From NCBI RefSeq assembly GCF_027947595.1, contig NZ_CP116257.1:3472001-3536000 (forward strand): 64,000 bases of DNA, written 5' to 3'. Shown here one piece after another: positions 9,934 to 18,896 of this stretch. How positions within the stretch are numbered: the first letter of the stretch is position 1; every line of letters begins with the position of its first letter. The DNA is from Streptomyces lienomycini. Lineage in GTDB: Bacteria > Actinomycetota > Actinomycetes > Streptomycetales > Streptomycetaceae. A program made the position numbers and the translations under genes. The notes beneath the pieces were generated by a model that saw only the letters and a list, made by a program, of their open reading frames with translations, ran no database searches and had not been told where the DNA came from.

Positions 9934-10373
9934 GAGACCGTGCGGGGCGACCCGTCCGGCCTGCCGTCGGTGTAGGTGAGGGTGATCCGGGTGAAGTGCG
10001 GCTCGCCCGTGCCCTGTCCCGCGGCCGTGGGCTGGTCGAGCCGCACGGTCACCGGATACGAGTGGAAGGCGCCGGCGGCGCAGTAGGGGTCGCAGTCGTT
10101 CACGGCGTTGGTGCCCCGGCCCACCGCGGCGTGCGTGTCCCAGCGGTACCAGGTGATCGAGACCAGGCGGCTGTTGCCGTCACCGCAGGCCAGTACGTAC
10201 GACGCGGGCCCGATCTGCGGCTGCCCGGAGCAGTCGACCAGTACGGGGTCCTGCGTCTGCTGGGTGCGAGTTGTCGGCTGCGCCGACGGTGCGGCGAAGG
10301 CCGTGCCGAACGGTACTGCGAGCGCGGCGGCGGCACAGAGTGTGACCGCTGCCCTCATCGGGTTCCTGCCCAT
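9915..10373 (-). CDS. Small secreted protein of unknown function
   Basis: 152 residues with a clear Sec signal peptide: MGRNPMRAA, a hydrophobic core LCAAAALAVPFGTAF, and an AFA-AP cleavage site near residue 28. The mature part (about 124 residues) has four cysteines (DCSG, LACGD, DCDPYC), which suggests two disulfides, and is rich in Thr, Gly and aromatic residues. I recognise no family. ATG 10373 is preceded by GGGAGC. An internal ATG six residues on is possible. The 3' end runs into the GH65 gene with no terminator between them. Confidence 0.75.
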   Translation of the reverse strand: MGRNPMRAAVTLCAAAALAVPFGTAFAAPSAQPTTRTQQTQDPVLVDCSGQPQIGPASYVLACGDGNSRLVSITWYRWDTHAAVGRGTNAVNDCDPYCAAGAFHSYPVTVRLDQPTAAGQGTGEPHFTRITLTYTDGRPDGSPRTVSYPLPG

Positions 10374-10594
10374 GTCTGCTCCCGGCCGTCTCGGGGTCGC
10401 TTGTCTCCGCTTCCCGTCCTCCGGTACCGACCGTACGGCCGTGCTCCGGAACGCACCACTCGTACGGAGCAGCGCGGACGCTGCCCGGCCGGGTCGAGCA
10501 GCCCCGCCACCGGGCGACGGGCCCGTCCGACCCCGCCCGGCGCGTCCCGTGCCGCCGGCGGCCGGAGCGGGCGTCCGGGTGCTGCCGCCGCACC

Positions 10595-11857
10595 TCAGAG
10601 GCCGACGGGGTCACGGACCAGCGGACACGTCATGCGGTGCCCTCCGCCGCGCCCCCGGCCCAGTTCCGCGCCCACGATGGTGACGACCTCGACCCGGGCC
10701 TCGCGCAGCAGCGCGTTGGTCAGGGTGTCGCGGTCGTAGGTGAACACCACACCGGGCTCCACCGCGAGGGCGTTGTTGCCGCTGTCCCACGGCCGGCGTT
10801 CACCGGCGTGGGCGTCGCCGCCCGTCTCCACCACCCGCAGCTTCGGCAGCCCCAGCGCCTTGGCCACGACGTCGACGAAGGGCGTCGTGCCCTCGTCGAC
10901 GACGTCGAAGCCGGGGGCCCGGTCACCGGGGCGCAGCGAGAAGGTGCGGACCGCGTCCATGATCGGAGGGCACAGGGTGACCACGTCCCGGTCGGCGAAG
11001 GTGAAGACCGCGTCCAGGTGCATGGCGGACCGCAGCTTCGGCATCCCGGCGACGACGACGTGCTCGGCGGCCCCCCTGCGGAACAGCGCGGCGGCGACCT
11101 GGGTGATGGCCTGCCGCGAGGTGTGCTCGCTCATGCCCATGAGGACGACACCGTTGCCCACCGGCATGATGTCGCCGCCCTCGAACGTCGCCTGGCTCCC
11201 GTCGAGTTCGGGGTCGCCCCACCACACCGTCGAGCCCCTGAAGTCGGGGTGGAAGGTGTAGATCGCCTTCATCAGCAACGTCTCGTCGTGCCGCGCGGAC
11301 CAGTGCAGCGGGTTGAGGGTGAGCCCGCCGTACAGCCAGCAGGTGGTGTCACGGGTGTACAGGGTGTTCGGCAGCGGCGGCATCAGGTACTCGCGCGCGC
11401 CGGCGGCCTCGCGGGCCAGTGCGAGGTGCGGGGAGCGGAAGTCCTCGGGCAGGTCACCGGTGGCGAGCCCGCCGACCAGGTACTCGGCCAGTTCCCTGGG
11501 CGACAGGGTCTCCAGGTAGGCGCGGGTCGCGTCGACGAGGCCGATGCCGACCCGGTCGGCGGTGATCTTCCGGTCCAGGAGCCACGCCTTCGCCTCCGGG
11601 ATCGCCATGATCCGCGCCAGCAGGTCGTGCAGCTCCACCACCTCCACGCCGCGCCGGCGCAGTTCGCCGACGAACGCGGCGTGGTCGCGCTGGGCGTTCT
11701 CCACCCACATGACGTCGTCGAAGAGCAGGTCGTCGGAGTTGGCGGGGGTCAGCCGCCGGTGTGCCAGTCCGGGGGAGCACACCAGCACCTTGCGCAGCCT
11801 GCCGACCTCGGAATGGACGCCGAGCGCGGGTCTCGCACTGCTCTCGTTGCTGGTCAC
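10595..11857 (-). CDS. arcA: Arginine deiminase with the catalytic cysteine replaced by arginine
   Basis: 420 residues from GTG 11857, which follows AAGGAGGCC. Arginine deiminase converts arginine to citrulline and ammonia. Family motifs are intact: [14 protein letters not shown] at the N-terminus, the aspartate motif [10 protein letters not shown], the [10 protein letters not shown] glutamate motif and MHLDAVFTF with the catalytic His and Asp. At the C-terminus the active-site loop is [14 protein letters not shown], where known enzymes have GGGHCMTCP. Residue 408, the nucleophile position, is encoded by CGC (plus-strand 10634-10636) instead of TGC. Unless this is a base-call error the protein cannot form the usual Cys-amidino intermediate. 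No arcB or arcC neighbours are present. Confidence 0.9.
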   Translation of the reverse strand: MTSNESSARPALGVHSEVGRLRKVLVCSPGLAHRRLTPANSDDLLFDDVMWVENAQRDHAAFVGELRRRGVEVVELHDLLARIMAIPEAKAWLLDRKITADRVGIGLVDATRAYLETLSPRELAEYLVGGLATGDLPEDFRSPHLALAREAAGAREYLMPPLPNTLYTRDTTCWLYGGLTLNPLHWSARHDETLLMKAIYTFHPDFRGSTVWWGDPELDGSQATFEGGDIMPVGNGVVLMGMSEHTSRQAITQVAAALFRRGAAEHVVVAGMPKLRSAMHLDAVFTFADRDVVTLCPPIMDAVRTFSLRPGDRAPGFDVVDEGTTPFVDVVAKALGLPKLRVVETGGDAHAGERRPWDSGNNALAVEPGVVFTYDRDTLTNALLREARVEVVTIVGAELGRGRGGGHRMTCPLVRDPVGL

Positions 11858-12057
11858 ACGGCCTCCTTGAAGGATGCGGGACGAGGCCGGGCACCGCGCC
11901 GGCCACGGAGCCGGCCGGGACGAGGGGTACCCCCGCCGTGGGCGCCCGGCCTTGGCGTACGCGAGCACACCGGCGTCGAGTGTGACCACTGTGCCTCAGG
12001 CGGTGGCCCGGGGCATCTTGTCGACGCCGGGCACGCGGGATGCGAGGCGCGCGCCGG

Positions 12058-12822
12058 TCAGCCGTGCAGGGCCAGGTACGGGGCCAGCGCGAACAGGGTC
12101 GTGATCAGGGCGTACTTCAGATGGCGCGTGGGCAGCGCGTGCGCGATCCGCCAGCCCAGCAGCACCCCGGCCAGCTCGGGGACGCCGACCAGCACGGCCA
12201 GTGGCCAGTCGACGGCACCGTGGGCCACATAACCCAGCGTCCCCACACCGGCGATGACGACGGACTGCGCCTGGGCCGAAGCCAGCGACTCCAGCACCGG
12301 CACGCCCAGCGCCACCAGCAGCGGCACGGTCAGCATCGGCCCGCCGATGCCCACGACACCGGCCGCGACGGCCACCGCGAAACCCAGCCCGGCCACCACC
12401 GCCGTACGGGGATGTGTCCGCGCCGCGGCCGGGCGGCGGCGCTCGCGGAACCACACCAGGCCCGCCACACCCGCCACGAACACGCCGAGCACCAGCCCGA
12501 ACATCCGCTTCGACACGTAGGAGTTGACCATGACTCCGAGCGGGGTACCGGCCAGCGCGCTCACCGCCAGGACCAGCGCCGTGCGCCGGGTCCGCGGGTC
12601 GCGCAGTTGCCCGGAGCGGGTGTAGGCGGCGGTGGCGAGGGCCCCCGTGGCGACATGGGTGACGATGGCCGTACCGGCCACCTCCGCGGGCGTCAGCGAG
12701 GTGAGGGCGAACAGGCCGATCGTGGGCAGGACACCTCCCGGACCGACGGCCGTGATCCCGATCCCGCCGACCAGCCCCAGCAGCCCCAACGCGATCAGTA
12801 CGGGCACACTCACACCGGCCAT
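12058..12822 (-). CDS. TauE/SafE family membrane exporter
   Basis: 254 residues with about eight hydrophobic segments and the two TauE half-repeats: GIGITAVGPGGVLPTIGLF near the start and GVVGIGGPMLTVPLLVALG in the second half. The family exports sulfur-containing or organic anions; the substrate here is unknown. ATG 12822 follows a strong GGAAGGAGG. It starts 39 bp after the GntR-family gene on the same strand, so that regulator probably controls it. Unlike the other TauE gene in this window its frame is intact and no CstR-type operator is near it. Confidence 0.85.
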   Translation of the reverse strand: MAGVSVPVLIALGLLGLVGGIGITAVGPGGVLPTIGLFALTSLTPAEVAGTAIVTHVATGALATAAYTRSGQLRDPRTRRTALVLAVSALAGTPLGVMVNSYVSKRMFGLVLGVFVAGVAGLVWFRERRRPAAARTHPRTAVVAGLGFAVAVAAGVVGIGGPMLTVPLLVALGVPVLESLASAQAQSVVIAGVGTLGYVAHGAVDWPLAVLVGVPELAGVLLGWRIAHALPTRHLKYALITTLFALAPYLALHG

Positions 12823-12861
12823 CGCCGGCCTCCTTCCCCACACACGGGTGTCCGGCCCCGG

Positions 12862-13611
12862 TCAGACGGTGGTCCGCGGCCCGCCGCGGTGGAGGGTGGA
12901 GCGCAGGGTCATCCGGTCCGCGCGGATCCGGATCGACTCCACGTCCACCGGCCGGCCGTCCGCGAGCCGGGTCAACCGCTCCAGGGCGAACACCGCGGCC
13001 CCGGCCTCGATCCCCAGCAGCCGCGCCGTGTCCGCGTCCGCGTTGACCGCGTGGACGGCCACCTCGGCCCGCCCGAGCGGGGCGCCCGCCGCCTCCTCGA
13101 TCAGGGAGAACACATCCCGCTCCACCAGGTCGCCGGCGAGCACCGCACGGCCGGTCTCCGCGGTCAGATGACTGCTGTCCAGCGACAGCGGCAGCCCGTC
13201 CAGCCACCGCAGCCGCTCCACGTACACGCCGCCCGCTCCCGGCGGCACCTCCAGCCGGGCGGCGATGGCGGCGGGCAGGACGGGCACCTCCGCGGCGGCC
13301 CGCACCTCGTTGGTCACCGTGCCGCGCCCGGTCAGCTCCTCGGCCAGACCGGTCAGCCGCTCAAGACCGTGACCGTACTTCGACAGCACCACCGTCGTCC
13401 CGACCCCGCGCCGCCGCGTGATCAGCCCCTCCTGCCGCAGCAGTGCCAGGGCGTCCCGCACGGCGTTGCGCGAGGCACCGAAGCGGCGGCCCAGAATCCG
13501 CTCGTCCGGCAGTACGCCGTCGGCGGGGGTGCCGTCGGTGATCTGCTGCCGGAGCACGTCGGCCAGCTGCCTGGCCCGCTCGGCGCGCGGTCGTCCCACG
13601 TGCTGGTCCAT
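12862..13611 (-). CDS. GntR/HutC-type transcriptional regulator with UTRA domain
   Basis: 249 residues. N-terminal winged helix (ERILGRRFGASRNAVRDALALL, read as two halves, with LITRRRGVGTTV as the wing) and a C-terminal UTRA ligand domain (VYVERLRWLDGLPLSLDSSHL, again in parts, and VESIRIRADRM). HutC-type members usually sense a small metabolite of the pathway they repress. The ATG at 13611 is preferred; an upstream GTG would add seven residues. The likely target is the TauE gene 39 bp downstream. The direct repeat at 13663-13688 upstream is a candidate binding site. Confidence 0.85.
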   Translation of the reverse strand: MDQHVGRPRAERARQLADVLRQQITDGTPADGVLPDERILGRRFGASRNAVRDALALLRQEGLITRRRGVGTTVVLSKYGHGLERLTGLAEELTGRGTVTNEVRAAAEVPVLPAAIAARLEVPPGAGGVYVERLRWLDGLPLSLDSSHLTAETGRAVLAGDLVERDVFSLIEEAAGAPLGRAEVAVHAVNADADTARLLGIEAGAAVFALERLTRLADGRPVDVESIRIRADRMTLRSTLHRGGPRTTV

Positions 13612-13662
13612 GCCGCTCACGGTAACCCGCACCTTGTTTCGCCGACGTTACGCCACCCATAT

Positions 13663-13688
13663 TGACCTGCGAAAACGACTGACCTGCG
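13663..13688. repeat. TGACCTGCG direct repeat upstream of the GntR gene
   Basis: Two exact copies of TGACCTGCG (13663-13671 and 13680-13688) lie 17 bp apart, with an A-rich spacer, 52 bp before the GntR start. A candidate autoregulatory site. Confidence 0.4.
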
Positions 13689-13736
13689 GGTTCGTGGCGA
13701 GTGCGGGGCACTTCGCCACCCGGTCCGCGGGAACGC

Positions 13737-14600
13737 TCACTGGGCGGTGCGCAGATCCGCGCCGCGCCGGGCCAGGTTGAACACCCCCACGACGATCAGC
13801 GCCACCCCGACCAGCTGCGGCAGCAGCCACCAGTCGCCGCGTACGTCCTCGCGGTACAGGACCACGCCCAGCAGGAGGCTCACCGTCGCGTCGCCCAGGG
13901 TGAGGGCGGGCTGCGAGGCGACGAGCGGACCGCCCTGCATGGCGTGCTCCAGCAGGAGCACGGCGCACACACCGGCCAGGGCGAACCCGTAGGTCTGCCA
14001 GGCGGTCAGGAAGCCGACCAGACCGTCGGTGTCCAGGACACGCATGGAGTCCTTCATCAGGCCCGCCGTCAGCGCGTAGCACACGGCCGTGGCGGCGCCG
14101 AGGCAACCGGCGCGTGCCTTGCCGACCGGGCGCTTGAAGCCCGCCGCGGCCAGCAGGACGACCAGACCGGCGCAGGCCGCCAGGGCCGGCACCCAGCGGT
14201 CCAGGGGCACCTCGGTCCTGCCGCCCTGCGGGGCCGCCGAGGCCAGCGCGACACCGAGCCCCACGACCACGCCGCCCACGGCGAGCCACACCACCTCCGG
14301 CAGCCGGTTGCCGGTCAGCAGCGAGGCGAGCAGCAGCGCCAGCGGAAGCTCCAGCACGAACAGGGGCTGGACGAGTGACAGCGGCCCCGTCGCCAGGGCC
14401 ACCGCCTGCCCCACGCCGGCCACCACGACCGCCAGCATGCCGCCCAGCCACACGGGCCGCCGCAACAGGTCGAGGATCAGCCCCGGACGGAACCCCTGGG
14501 TCTGGGGCACACTCAGCGCCGCGCGCCGTTGGAGCACGGTGGCCAGCGCGTTGCTGAACGCGGCGAGGAGTGCGAAGAGCACCGGCAGTACGAAAGCCAT
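13737..14600 (-). CDS. DMT-superfamily (EamA-like) membrane transporter
   Basis: 287 residues with about nine to ten predicted membrane helices. It opens with MAFVLPVLFALLAAFSNALA, and PLSLVQPLFVLELPLALLLA and QPALTLGDATVSLLLGVVLY are the paired half-repeat features typical of drug/metabolite transporters. The direction and substrate cannot be read from the sequence. The ATG at 14600 begins the first helix directly; the Shine-Dalgarno is weak (GGTGG only a few bases away). It stands alone: the next gene on the same strand starts 125 bp downstream. Confidence 0.78.
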   Translation of the reverse strand: MAFVLPVLFALLAAFSNALATVLQRRAALSVPQTQGFRPGLILDLLRRPVWLGGMLAVVVAGVGQAVALATGPLSLVQPLFVLELPLALLLASLLTGNRLPEVVWLAVGGVVVGLGVALASAAPQGGRTEVPLDRWVPALAACAGLVVLLAAAGFKRPVGKARAGCLGAATAVCYALTAGLMKDSMRVLDTDGLVGFLTAWQTYGFALAGVCAVLLLEHAMQGGPLVASQPALTLGDATVSLLLGVVLYREDVRGDWWLLPQLVGVALIVVGVFNLARRGADLRTAQ

Positions 14601-14662
14601 CCACCGATACTCACCCGGATTCCCGGCGGCCGCTCGCCGCGCCGGGCCGGGTGCCGGTGTGC

Positions 14663-15538
14663 TCAGCTGCCGTTCGCGGCCGGAGCCCCGGCCGCGGTGT
14701 CCTGCTCCTGCCGGGACGCGGGGGCGTCGGTGGCGGTGTAGTAGACCGAGGTGCCCTGCTTGGTGCGCTGGGCCTGGTTCTTGGCGACGAGCCCTTCGAG
14801 GGTGGTGCGCACGACCGTGGTCTTGACGGTGCGTCCGGAGTGGGCCTCGCCCAGCGCCGTGGTGACCTCGGCGGCGGAGCGCGGCTCGCTCTGCCCGGCG
14901 AGGTGGCCGCGCACCAGCTCGACCAGGGTGGGCCGGGCGGCGGTCGACGCCGGTGCCTTCTTCGCCACCGTCTTGCCGGCGGCCTTGGCGGGCGACTTGC
15001 CGGCCGTCTTCGCGTCCTTGCCGGCGGCGGTCGCGGCGGGCGTCGCGACGGCGGCCTCGGCGGTGGTCCCGGTGGACGTCTTGGTGGCGGTCCCGGTGGC
15101 GGTCTTGGCGGAGGTCCTGGGCGCGGCCTTGCGCGCCGGCCCGGCGGCCTTCCCGGCCGCCGGCTTCGACGCCTTCTTGGCGGCAGCCGACCCGGTGGCC
15201 GCGGCGCGCTTGGGTGCGGCGGCCTTCCTGTTCCGCGTCCGCCCGCCCGTGGCCGACTCCGCGGGAGCGCCGTCGCGGGGCGCGGGCACGGTGGCCGTCC
15301 CGGTCGCGGACTCCGGCGCGGTGGCGGACCCGGGCGGCGGCGCGGTGATGCCGAGCGCCTGCTGCATGTTCACCAGCAGGGCGTGGTCGTGCTGCAGCGC
15401 GGCCAGTTGCTGCTGGAGTGCCGTGATCTCCGCGCTGACACGTTCCTGCTCCTTGACGTTGCGCTCCAGGTCGTCGGTCACCTGGACGCTGTACTGCGAC
15501 GCCAGTTCGGTGGCGGACTGCATCGTGCTCTCGGACAT
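14663..15538 (-). CDS. Coiled-coil protein with Lys/Ala-rich H1-like linker and C-terminal winged helix
   Basis: 291 residues in three parts. Residues about 1-65 form a coiled coil (LERNVKEQERVSAEITALQ, then QQLAALQHDHALL). Residues about 70-205 are a low-complexity Ala/Lys/Thr/Pro stretch with KKASKPAAGK-like repeats resembling histone H1 tails and Streptomyces HupS tails. Residues about 210-270 resemble a small winged helix (TLVELVRGHLAGQ, TVKTTVVRTTLEGLVAKN, SVYYTATD). The layout suggests a nucleoid-associated or regulatory DNA-binding protein. ATG 15538 has AGGAGAG upstream. I do not know a named homologue with certainty. Confidence 0.72.
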   Translation of the reverse strand: MSESTMQSATELASQYSVQVTDDLERNVKEQERVSAEITALQQQLAALQHDHALLVNMQQALGITAPPPGSATAPESATGTATVPAPRDGAPAESATGGRTRNRKAAAPKRAAATGSAAAKKASKPAAGKAAGPARKAAPRTSAKTATGTATKTSTGTTAEAAVATPAATAAGKDAKTAGKSPAKAAGKTVAKKAPASTAARPTLVELVRGHLAGQSEPRSAAEVTTALGEAHSGRTVKTTVVRTTLEGLVAKNQAQRTKQGTSVYYTATDAPASRQEQDTAAGAPAANGS

Positions 15539-15692
15539 GGGTTGACTCTCCTCGATTCGCGGCCGTGAAGGCTGACTGGCAGCAGCGGTTGACACCCTGC
15601 TCGCTGCCGAGTCGGTATACCACGTATGGCCACCGTCATGGTATGTGCCGCCGCAACCCAGTGCGTGTGTTCGGAACACGGACGACCGGTCC

Positions 15693-16031
15693 TCACCCGC
15701 CCTCGGGCACCTCGACGACCTTCCCGTTCTCGTCGACGGTGTGTGTCTGCCAGTAGGTGTCCCACTCGTCGCCGACGTGTTCCGGGACCTTGCCCTCGGG
15801 ATACCGGGTGTAACCCTTCGGCGGTTCCTCGCCGTTGGGCACACACGCGCTGCCGGTCCCACCAATCGTCATCACCGGGTACTCTCCGCCGCCGCAACTG
15901 GCCTCCTCCATGGAACAACCGGTCAGGACGGCGGCGGTGGCGACACAGGCCAGGACGGCACCGCGGACGGATCGTGCGACGCCGCCGGTGCGCCCGGACG
16001 GCACGCGGTGAACTCGGTTGATGCCGGACAT
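15693..16031 (-). CDS. Small lipoprotein (SCO0607-type)
   Basis: 112 residues. A Tat/Sec-like N-terminus with arginines, a hydrophobic core (GAVLACVATAAVL) and the lipobox LTGC give a lipid-anchored protein processed near residue 39. The mature part is acidic, about 73 residues, with two further cysteines (ASCGGG and SACVPN) and the ending DEWDTYWQTHTVDENGKVVEV. It matches what I remember of the S. coelicolor SCO0607 lipoprotein family; function unknown. ATG 16031 follows AGGGAGCC. The palindrome at 16092-16107 upstream may be its operator. Confidence 0.75.
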   Translation of the reverse strand: MSGINRVHRVPSGRTGGVARSVRGAVLACVATAAVLTGCSMEEASCGGGEYPVMTIGGTGSACVPNGEEPPKGYTRYPEGKVPEHVGDEWDTYWQTHTVDENGKVVEVPEGG

Positions 16032-16091
16032 GATTGGCTCCCTGTGGCTGGCTGGTACGGCAAGCGTCCCCCGGCGGGGGGAAGCACCTCA

Positions 16092-16107
16092 TGAGTACGA
16101 GTACTCA
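16092..16107. promoter_or_regulatory. TGAGTAC/GTACTCA palindrome
   Basis: TGAGTACGAGTACTCA has perfect 7-bp arms around GA. It lies 61 bp upstream of the lipoprotein start and 16 bp past the preceding gene's stop. A candidate operator. Confidence 0.4.
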
Positions 16108-16122
16108 ATCGGAGGAGTCGTA

Positions 16123-17051
16123 CTACCTGGCACGGGTGGCCAAACGCTCCGCCCTGCGCGCACTCGCCCGCGCCTCCCGCTCGGCCCCGGTCACCGCGGC
16201 CGCCGTCTCACGGTCCCGCTCCCCGGCCCCCCGCCGCTCCCCTTCGGCCCGGTCGAGTTCCTCGCGTGCCTCCCGCAGCCGCTCCTCGGCGGCGGTCACC
16301 GTCCGGCGGGCCCGGTCGAGTGCGTCGTCGGTGCGCCGGAGTGCCTCCTGCGCGTCCGTCCGTTCCGCCCGCGCGTCCCGCAGCCGCTCCTCGGCACGCC
16401 CGGCCTCCCGCTCGGCCCGCGCGAGTTCGTCGCGCCGCCCGCGGCGCCGCTCGGCGAGTTCGTCCTTCCCGGGGTGTCGGGCGTGGCCCGGGAAGGTGCC
16501 CTCGGGGCGGCTTCGGCCGGGGCGACGTCCGCCGTGAAGTCCGACGGCGGGGTGAGGGACACCACCAGCCGCGCCCCGGCCCACCGGTCGGCCGCGTCCG
16601 GGTCGGCGAGGACCGCGCGCAGCGTCGACTCGACCTCCCGCCGCGCCGCCTGGGACAGCCGCTGCCCGGCCTCGCCGGCGAGTCGCGCGGCCTGCCCGGA
16701 CAGGACGGAGACGATGTGCCTGCGCTGCGCCGACAGTTCCCTGAGCCCGGCGGCGTCCAGGGTGCGGTGCGCCTCGCGCAGCGCCTGCCCCAACTCCAGG
16801 AACCGCCGGGTCTCCTCCGGCCGGGAGCGTGCCAGCAGGTTCGCCGCCCAGGCCGCGAGTGTGGGCCTGCGGGCGGCGTGGATCCGGCGGGCGTCCTCCT
16901 TGCGCCCGGCCGTTCTCGCGGCCGCGGCCCGTTCCTCGCGGTGGGAGACGAAGCCGGACGGAGGCATGGCGTAGAGCTCGTCCAGGACCTCCTCGACCGC
17001 ACCACCGTCCTGGCCGTCCGCCTCCCGGCGACGTCCGCCCTTGCGCCGCAT
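16123..17051 (-). pseudogene. Coiled-coil protein of unknown function, frame broken by one base
   Basis: From ATG 17051 the frame encodes a helical N-terminal region (DELYAMPPSGFVSHREERAA, RPTLAAWAANLLAR, AARLAGEAGQRLSQAARREV) to APRAPSRATPDTPG, then leaves the coding bias and stops at 16296. In the next frame a charged coiled coil continues (KDELAERRRGRRDELARAER through LREAREELDRAEGERRG) to the stop at 16123. Adding one G to the run at minus-strand 16470-16468 joins them as TPGKDELAERR, giving about 309 residues. I recognise no domain name. It may be a sequencing indel rather than a true pseudogene. It ends 91 bp before the lipoprotein start on the same strand. Confidence 0.65.
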
Positions 17052-17081
17052 GGTCCTTGCCTCCCTCTCGACCGCGACCGC

Positions 17082-17684
17082 TCAGGTCCGCCCCGACGCC
17101 GGTGCGGCCGCCCCCGCCGCCTCCTCGTCGTCGTAGACGAGCAGGCCGTCGGGCCGCAGCCGTGCGCCCGGGGTGGGGGAGTGGGGCGTCAGCCGGCCGT
17201 CGTGCATGAGGTGGTCCGCGGGGGTGTCGCGGGCCAGCACGGCGAAGTCCGCGATGAGGCGCCGGTGGCACCGCCACCACACCGCCTCGCCGCACATGAC
17301 CGCGGTGCGCTCGCGTCCCGTCTGTTCCAGCAACTCGTCCATGGCGGCGACGAACTCCGGTGAGCGCGTGTGGCCGGCGTACGCCCGGAAGGAGGCGTTG
17401 CGCCAGACGACGTCCGGCGAGTCCGGCGAGGGCTTGCGGAACCCGCCCAGGCGTCGCTCCCACCGGTAGGCGAGGCCCTCCTCGGGCATCCACCGGGCCA
17501 ACCGGTCGCGCAGCAGGTCGGGGTCGCGCCGGCTGCCGGGGGCGGTCCTGACGTCGACCACGGAGGTGACACCGGCGTCGCGCAGCAGTCCGGCCAGCTC
17601 GGCGCGGCCCGCGGTGCCGTGCCCGAACGTGACCAGATGAGGTGGGGACATGCGATCCGAGTCCCCCTCGCTGCCTGGGCTCAT
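17082..17684 (-). CDS. DUF488 family protein
   Basis: 200 residues (189 if it starts at the internal ATG 17651). Family hallmarks are FGHGTAGRAELAGLLRDAGV, VVDVRTAPGSRR, the central Trp/Arg-rich segment and the CGEAVWWRCHRRLIAD motif near residue 135. DUF488 proteins have no settled biochemical role. The C/H/R-rich motif suggests metal or nucleic-acid contact. It ends 30 bp before the broken coiled-coil gene on the same strand, so they may be cotranscribed. Confidence 0.82.
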   Translation of the reverse strand: MSPGSEGDSDRMSPPHLVTFGHGTAGRAELAGLLRDAGVTSVVDVRTAPGSRRDPDLLRDRLARWMPEEGLAYRWERRLGGFRKPSPDSPDVVWRNASFRAYAGHTRSPEFVAAMDELLEQTGRERTAVMCGEAVWWRCHRRLIADFAVLARDTPADHLMHDGRLTPHSPTPGARLRPDGLLVYDDEEAAGAAAPASGRT

Positions 17685-17755
17685 GCCTCCTGTCTACGGT
17701 CGCGCCGGTCGCCCCGCGACCCGAACGGGCCGCGCGGCGCAGGGCACGGTGCCAC

Positions 17756-17781
17756 GCCCGTACCCGTACCCGTACCCGTGC
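17756..17781. repeat. CCCGTA hexamer tandem repeat
   Basis: About four copies of the hexamer CCCGTA, ending at the 3' end of the AraC-family gene. A simple-sequence tract with possible length variation. Confidence 0.6.
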
Positions 17782-17783
17782 GG

Positions 17784-18722
17784 TCAGCCGAAGGTGCGCC
17801 GGTAGGCGTGCGGGCTGACACCGGTGGTGCGCTTGAAGCGGTCGCGGAAGGCCGTCGGCGAGCCGAAGCCGACCTGGGCGGCGATGCGTTCCACGGAGTG
17901 CTGCGTGGTCTCCAGCAGGTGCTGCGCCTGCCGGACCCGGGCCCGGTGGAGCCACTGCAGCGGGGTGCTGCCGGTCTGCTCCCGGAAGCGGCGGATGAGT
18001 GTCCGCGTGCTCATCCCCGCGTGGGCGGCGATGTCGGCGAGGGCGAGGTCGCGGGCCAGGTTCTCGCGCAGCCAGGTGAGCAGGGGCTCCAGGGCGGAGC
18101 CGCGGGGCACGGGGGTGTGGTCGTGGACGATGAACTGGGCCTGGCCGCCCTCGCGTTCGAGCGGCATGACCGACAGCCGCGCGGCGTGTGCGGCGACCGC
18201 CGAGCCGTAGTCGCACCGGATCATGTGCAGGCACAGGTCGAGGCCCGCGGCGGCGCCGGCCGAGGTGAGGAACTGTCCGTTGTCGACGTACAGCACGTCC
18301 GGGTCGACCTCGACGTCCGGATGGGCGCGGGCCAGGGCGTCCGCGGCGATCCAGTGAGTGGTGACCCGCAGACCGTCGAGCAGTCCGGTGGCGGCCAGCG
18401 GGAAGGTGCCCGAGCAGATGGACGCGATCCGTGTGCCCCGCCCCGCGGCCGTGCGCAGCGCGTCGTGGACGGCCGGGGAGAGCGGGTCGGCGGGGGTGGC
18501 CGTACCGGGCACGATGATCGTGTCCGCGTCGCGCAGTCCGTCCAGCCCCCAGGGTGCGCGCAGCGTGAACGCGCCCGCGTCGATCTCGGGGTGTTCGGCG
18601 CACACGCGGATCCGGTAGCCGGGGCGGCCGTCCGGGAGCCGGGTGCGGGTGAAGACCTCGATCGGGGTGGACAGGTCGAACGGTACGACCCGATCCAGCG
18701 CGAGTACGGCGACGGTGTGCAT
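17784..18722 (-). CDS. GlxA family transcriptional regulator (DJ-1/PfpI domain plus AraC HTH)
   Basis: 312 residues. The N-terminal DJ-1/PfpI-like domain (HTVAVLALDRVVPFDLSTP, VPGTATPADPL, the nucleophile-elbow-like ASICSGTFPLAATGLL) is followed by two AraC helix-turn-helices (LALADIAAHAGMSTRTLIRR, IAAQVGFGSPTAFRDRFKR). GlxA-type regulators are usually activators of nitrogen or amine metabolism. ATG 18722 was chosen because the domain begins at once; GAGGAGG lies about 12 nt upstream. It is divergent from the SGNH hydrolase across 253 bp that contain the palindromic promoter at 18897-18927. Confidence 0.87.
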   Translation of the reverse strand: MHTVAVLALDRVVPFDLSTPIEVFTRTRLPDGRPGYRIRVCAEHPEIDAGAFTLRAPWGLDGLRDADTIIVPGTATPADPLSPAVHDALRTAAGRGTRIASICSGTFPLAATGLLDGLRVTTHWIAADALARAHPDVEVDPDVLYVDNGQFLTSAGAAAGLDLCLHMIRCDYGSAVAAHAARLSVMPLEREGGQAQFIVHDHTPVPRGSALEPLLTWLRENLARDLALADIAAHAGMSTRTLIRRFREQTGSTPLQWLHRARVRQAQHLLETTQHSVERIAAQVGFGSPTAFRDRFKRTTGVSPHAYRRTFG

Positions 18723-18896
18723 GGCCGGAAGGAACCTCCTCGCGAGACCGGCGGCTCCGGTCCGGACCACCGCCGCCCCCATTCAACCGCAGGTCGGACG
18801 AGGTTCGACCGGGTGGCGTTTTTCCGGCGGAAGCTGTCACTACCGCCACGGTGCGCCGGACCGGTCGCGTGCCCGCACCGCATACCGCGCCGGACG

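Noticed and set aside
7587..10739. A 1050-codon open frame overlapping the GH65 gene
   Set aside because: Its protein is Arg/Pro/Gly-rich low complexity without domains, whereas the frame used here has full GH65 motifs. Long shadow frames are expected at this G+C.
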